A stretch of DNA of 64,000 bases. It comes from Sphingomonas sabuli. Its GTDB lineage: Bacteria > Pseudomonadota > Alphaproteobacteria > Sphingomonadales > Sphingomonadaceae. Every line of letters starts with the position of its first letter. Position 1 is the stretch's first letter. The notes beneath the pieces are model-generated. The model worked only from the letters and a program-made list of their open reading frames with translations. It was not told where the DNA came from and searched no databases. Positions 61,900 through 64,000 of this stretch are shown here, piece after piece. The stretch lies in the NCBI RefSeq assembly GCF_014352855.1, contig NZ_CP060697.1:1880001-1944000 (forward strand), in the 5' to 3' direction. The position numbers were made by a program, and so were the translations under genes.

Positions 61900-63414
61900 A
61901 TGCATTCACACCGGATCGTTCGCGGCGCCGTCAGCGCGCTGCTCGTGGCCAGCGCGCTTCAGGGATTAAGTCCGGCGGCGGCCAAGCCCCCGGCACCGGT
62001 GGTGGCCGCGATCCAGGCGGACGAAGCGGCGGCGGTCAAGCGGCTGCAGCAATGGATCGCGTTGCCGACCATCGCCAACATGGGCGTCAACCATGCCGAG
62101 GGCGCGGCCCACATGCGCCAGCTCGCGCTCGATGCCGGGTTCCAGCAGGGGGAGGTGATCAAGACCGCGGGCGTGCCGGCGGTATTCGCGACGCTGGATG
62201 CGGGCGCGCCGACCACGCTTGGCGTCTATTTCATGTACGACGTGAAGCATTACGACCCGAAGGAATGGAATTCGCCGCCGCTGGAAGCGCGGCTGGTCGA
62301 CCGGCCGGGCGAGGGCAAGGCGATCGTCGGGCGCGGCGCGGTCAACCAGAAGGGGCCGGAAACGGCCTTCCTGGCCGCCGTAAAGGCGTTCAAGGATTCG
62401 GGCACCAAGCTGCCGGTCAACCTTGTGCTGGTCGCGGAAGGCGAAGAGGAAATCGGCTCGCCGAACTTCCCGCAGGCGCTGGCCAGCCCGGCGGTGCAGG
62501 CGGCGCTGGGCAAGGCCGCCGGCGTGTTCATCCCAGGCGCGTCGCAGTCGAGCACCGGGTCGGTGTCGACCGAACTTGGCGCCAAGGGCGTGATCGAGGT
62601 CCAGCTGATTTCCAGCGGGGAAAAGTGGGGCCGCGGCCCCAACAAGGACGTCCATTCCAGCCTGATGGCGAGCGTCGACAATCCCGCCTGGCGGCTGGTC
62701 AAGGCGCTCAACACCTTGGTTGAGGACGACGGCTTCACGCCGGCGATCGACGGCTATTTCGAGAACGTCCGCCCGCTGACCGCGCGCGAAAAGCAGATCA
62801 TCGCGGAGGAAGTGGCGGCCGGCGACGAAGCCGACATTAAGAAGTCGCTGGGCATCCGGACCTGGGCCAAGGACGAGAATTTCCTGACCAGTTCGATCCG
62901 GCTGGCGCAGCGCCCGACGGTCAACATCCAGGGGCTCGTCAGCGGTTACACCGGCCCGGGCGGCAAGACCGTCCTGCCCGGCCGCGCCGAGGCCAAGATG
63001 GACCTGCGGCTGGTGCCCAACATGACCTACGACGAAGCGGTGACCAAGCTGAAGGCGCACCTTGCCAAGCGCGGCTTTTCCGACATCGAAGTGGTGGTCA
63101 GCGGCGGCTACAGCCCGACCGAAGTGGCCGAGGACAGCGTGATGATCCGCGCGGCGCAGGCGACGCTCAACGGGGCCGGGATCGAAAACACCCTATCGGC
63201 GCGGGCCGCGGGCAGCTGGCCCGGCGTAATGTTCACCGGCGCGCCGCTCAAGCTTCCGGCGCTCGGCTTCGGCGCGGGCCGCGGCGGCGGCGCGCATGCG
63301 CCGAACGAATGGTTCCTGGTGGATTCGACCAATCCCAAGGTAGCGGGCATGGCCGAACAGTCGGAAATCTACGCCGACTTCCTTTACGAAGTGGCGAAGG
63401 CGGCGGCGAAATAG
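61900..63414 (+). CDS. Exported M20-fold protein with altered metal site
   Basis: 504 residues. Signal MHSHRIVRGAVSALLVASALQG, then an M20/M25/M40 peptidase fold: core 45-250 and 370-500 around a lid domain (KDVHSSLMASVDNPAW holds the lid His). Where canonical M20 enzymes read H-x-D, this reads M112-Y-D114 (FMYDVKHYDP); where the bridging Asp is expected in GRGASDDKG, this reads GRGAVNQKG (N149). Glu at EGEEEIGSP and the last His in GGGAHAPNEW remain. The next expected Asp is not seen at IPGASQSS. Activity with two zinc ions is therefore doubtful; binding or a different metal is possible. GGGGGA lies 6-11 nt before ATG 61900. Confidence 0.82.
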   Translation: MHSHRIVRGAVSALLVASALQGLSPAAAKPPAPVVAAIQADEAAAVKRLQQWIALPTIANMGVNHAEGAAHMRQLALDAGFQQGEVIKTAGVPAVFATLDAGAPTTLGVYFMYDVKHYDPKEWNSPPLEARLVDRPGEGKAIVGRGAVNQKGPETAFLAAVKAFKDSGTKLPVNLVLVAEGEEEIGSPNFPQALASPAVQAALGKAAGVFIPGASQSSTGSVSTELGAKGVIEVQLISSGEKWGRGPNKDVHSSLMASVDNPAWRLVKALNTLVEDDGFTPAIDGYFENVRPLTAREKQIIAEEVAAGDEADIKKSLGIRTWAKDENFLTSSIRLAQRPTVNIQGLVSGYTGPGGKTVLPGRAEAKMDLRLVPNMTYDEAVTKLKAHLAKRGFSDIEVVVSGGYSPTEVAEDSVMIRAAQATLNGAGIENTLSARAAGSWPGVMFTGAPLKLPALGFGAGRGGGAHAPNEWFLVDSTNPKVAGMAEQSEIYADFLYEVAKAAAK

Positions 63415-63415
63415 C

Positions 63416-63715
63416 CTAGTAGCGAAGGGCGCTGCAGTCGTCGGTCGGCGCGGGCCGGCCGCGGCGGCAGCGTTCGATCATCGCGCGCAGTTCGCGGCCG
63501 CGGCGCTCGTCCGCCTTGCGCGCTTCGCGGCCGCGACGCTCGTCGATTTCCGACTGGCTGGTGGTCACCGCGTCGACCCCGGCAGAGACCGCGTTTACGC
63601 CGGTCTTGGCGACCTTGACCGGTGCGGTGATGGCCGTGCTGGCCAGGCTGGCCAGGCTGGCGACGGCGCAGCCGCTTAGCGACAGACTGGCGGCGAGAAT
63701 GAGCAGGATCTTCAT
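63416..63715 (-). CDS. Small hypothetical lipoprotein
   Basis: 99 residues. Lipobox LSGC in MKILLILAASLSLSGC, then a Ser/Ala/Thr-rich helix (LASLASTAITAPVKVAKTG...), a basic ERRGREARKADERRGRELRAMIER stretch and two Cys in the tail. Start ATG 63715, last Met before the lipobox. Convergent with the M20 gene, 1 nt between stops. I do not recognise a family; the basic central part suggests contact with anionic envelope polymers. Confidence 0.7.
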   Translation of the reverse strand: MKILLILAASLSLSGCAVASLASLASTAITAPVKVAKTGVNAVSAGVDAVTTSQSEIDERRGREARKADERRGRELRAMIERCRRGRPAPTDDCSALRY

Positions 63716-63758
63716 GGGTAGGGAGACTCGCAGGCTTTTGATTGCCCGGCAATGAACT

Positions 63759-64000
63759 TCATTCGCCCATCGCGGCATTGGCCAGCTCTTCGGCCTGCAA
63801 CAGCAACGAATCGTCGGCTTGCGTGCCCGACGGCAGCGCTTCGCGGCCGATGATCACCATCAGGGGCACGGCCATCGGCGTGATCCGCCCGGTATCGACA
63901 TGGACCATCGTCGCCGCGGCGCGATCGACCAGCCGCACCAGCCGGCCCAGTTCGGTCATCCGTGCCCGAGCATCGTCCCACGCGGCGCGCAGCAGCAGGT
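63759..64000 (-). CDS. 3' end of a gene, possibly ligase-associated Lhr-like helicase
   Basis: Frame is open to the window edge; about 79 codons seen, ending ADDSLLLQAEELANAAMGE. The segment TELGRLVRLVDRAAATMVHVDTGRITPMAVPLMVIIGREAL resembles the C-terminus of Lhr/DEXH 'ligase-associated' helicases (x-L-A-V-P-x-x-x-x-I-G-R-E). PdeM 2.4 kb away on the same strand supports this. The main domains are outside the window, so it remains a provisional call. Confidence 0.5.
   Translation of the reverse strand, partial: LLLRAAWDDARARMTELGRLVRLVDRAAATMVHVDTGRITPMAVPLMVIIGREALPSGTQADDSLLLQAEELANAAMGE

Noticed and set aside
1..64000. CRISPR array, IS element or prophage
   Set aside because: No regularly spaced repeats, no transposase or phage gene seen on either strand.

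Overview
The window is a gene-dense (about 66 protein genes and one tRNA in 64 kb), high-G+C stretch of an alphaproteobacterial chromosome. Gene content and protein style point to the Sphingomonadales: CarD/CdnL, a single bifunctional Rsh, SspB-alpha type adaptor, class I lysyl-tRNA synthetase, DUF1489, DUF2585, PagL-type outer-membrane protein, PdeM, and GTG/TTG starts with GGAG-like ribosome sites. I see no prophage, insertion sequence, plasmid gene or CRISPR array. Genus and species cannot be fixed from the sequence alone.

Layout. 1-7.4 kb: 3' part of dinB, carD, two tandem head-GIN (DUF2807) exported proteins, a CADD/TenA-type oxygenase, a 19-residue membrane peptide, DUF1489, mgtE, a cyclophilin and an SDR. 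7.5-13 kb: an archaeal/eukaryotic-style CDC48 ATPase, an MFS carrier, and a convergent pair of phospholipid enzymes (PmtA-like methyltransferase, cardiolipin-synthase-like PLD). 13-29 kb: core regulation and metabolism: rpoZ, an HxlR regulator, rsh, maeB, mutS-glnD (coupled), an APC permease, HIT protein, sspB, fumC, PagL-like and DUF2585 membrane proteins. 29-36.5 kb: acnA with a small membrane protein overlapping its stop, ygfZ, pyrC, a Crp-type regulator, tRNA-Ser(GCU), a PD40 protein. 36.5-47.9 kb: a fused FAD monooxygenase/old-yellow-enzyme protein, extensin-like lipoprotein, hydrolase-thiolase pair, RcnB-like protein, Lrp regulator, two S41 peptidases (the second with a clear operator), lysK, GFA protein. 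47.9-53.6 kb: DinG-type helicase, then the minus-strand chain rpmF-plsX-fabH-ihfA-merR. 53.6-64 kb: accessory-looking material: a low-G+C orphan gene between near-identical short repeats, an SDR/SnoaL operon opposite a LysR gene with the Shine-Dalgarno buried in a hairpin, soxR with a soxbox facing two TTG-started VOC proteins, a YcbL-type MBL hydrolase coupled to an M19 dipeptidase, pdeM, an Rv2179c-like exoribonuclease, an M20 protein that has lost canonical metal ligands, and the end of a probable ligase-associated helicase.

Themes. (1) Packing is extreme: four convergent gene pairs end on one shared CTAG, two others overlap antiparallel by exactly 45 nt, and others abut with no gap, so terminators are rare (only three are obvious). 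(2) Stress and stringent physiology recur: CarD, omega, Rsh, GlnD, SspB, SoxR. (3) The best candidates for new biology are the CADD-type (self-sacrificing pABA synthase-like) gene, the operator in front of the second S41 peptidase, the RNA hairpin on the SnoaL start, the SoxR-VOC module, the ligand-substituted M20 protein and two small proteins. All functions are read by eye from family motifs; no database search was run.
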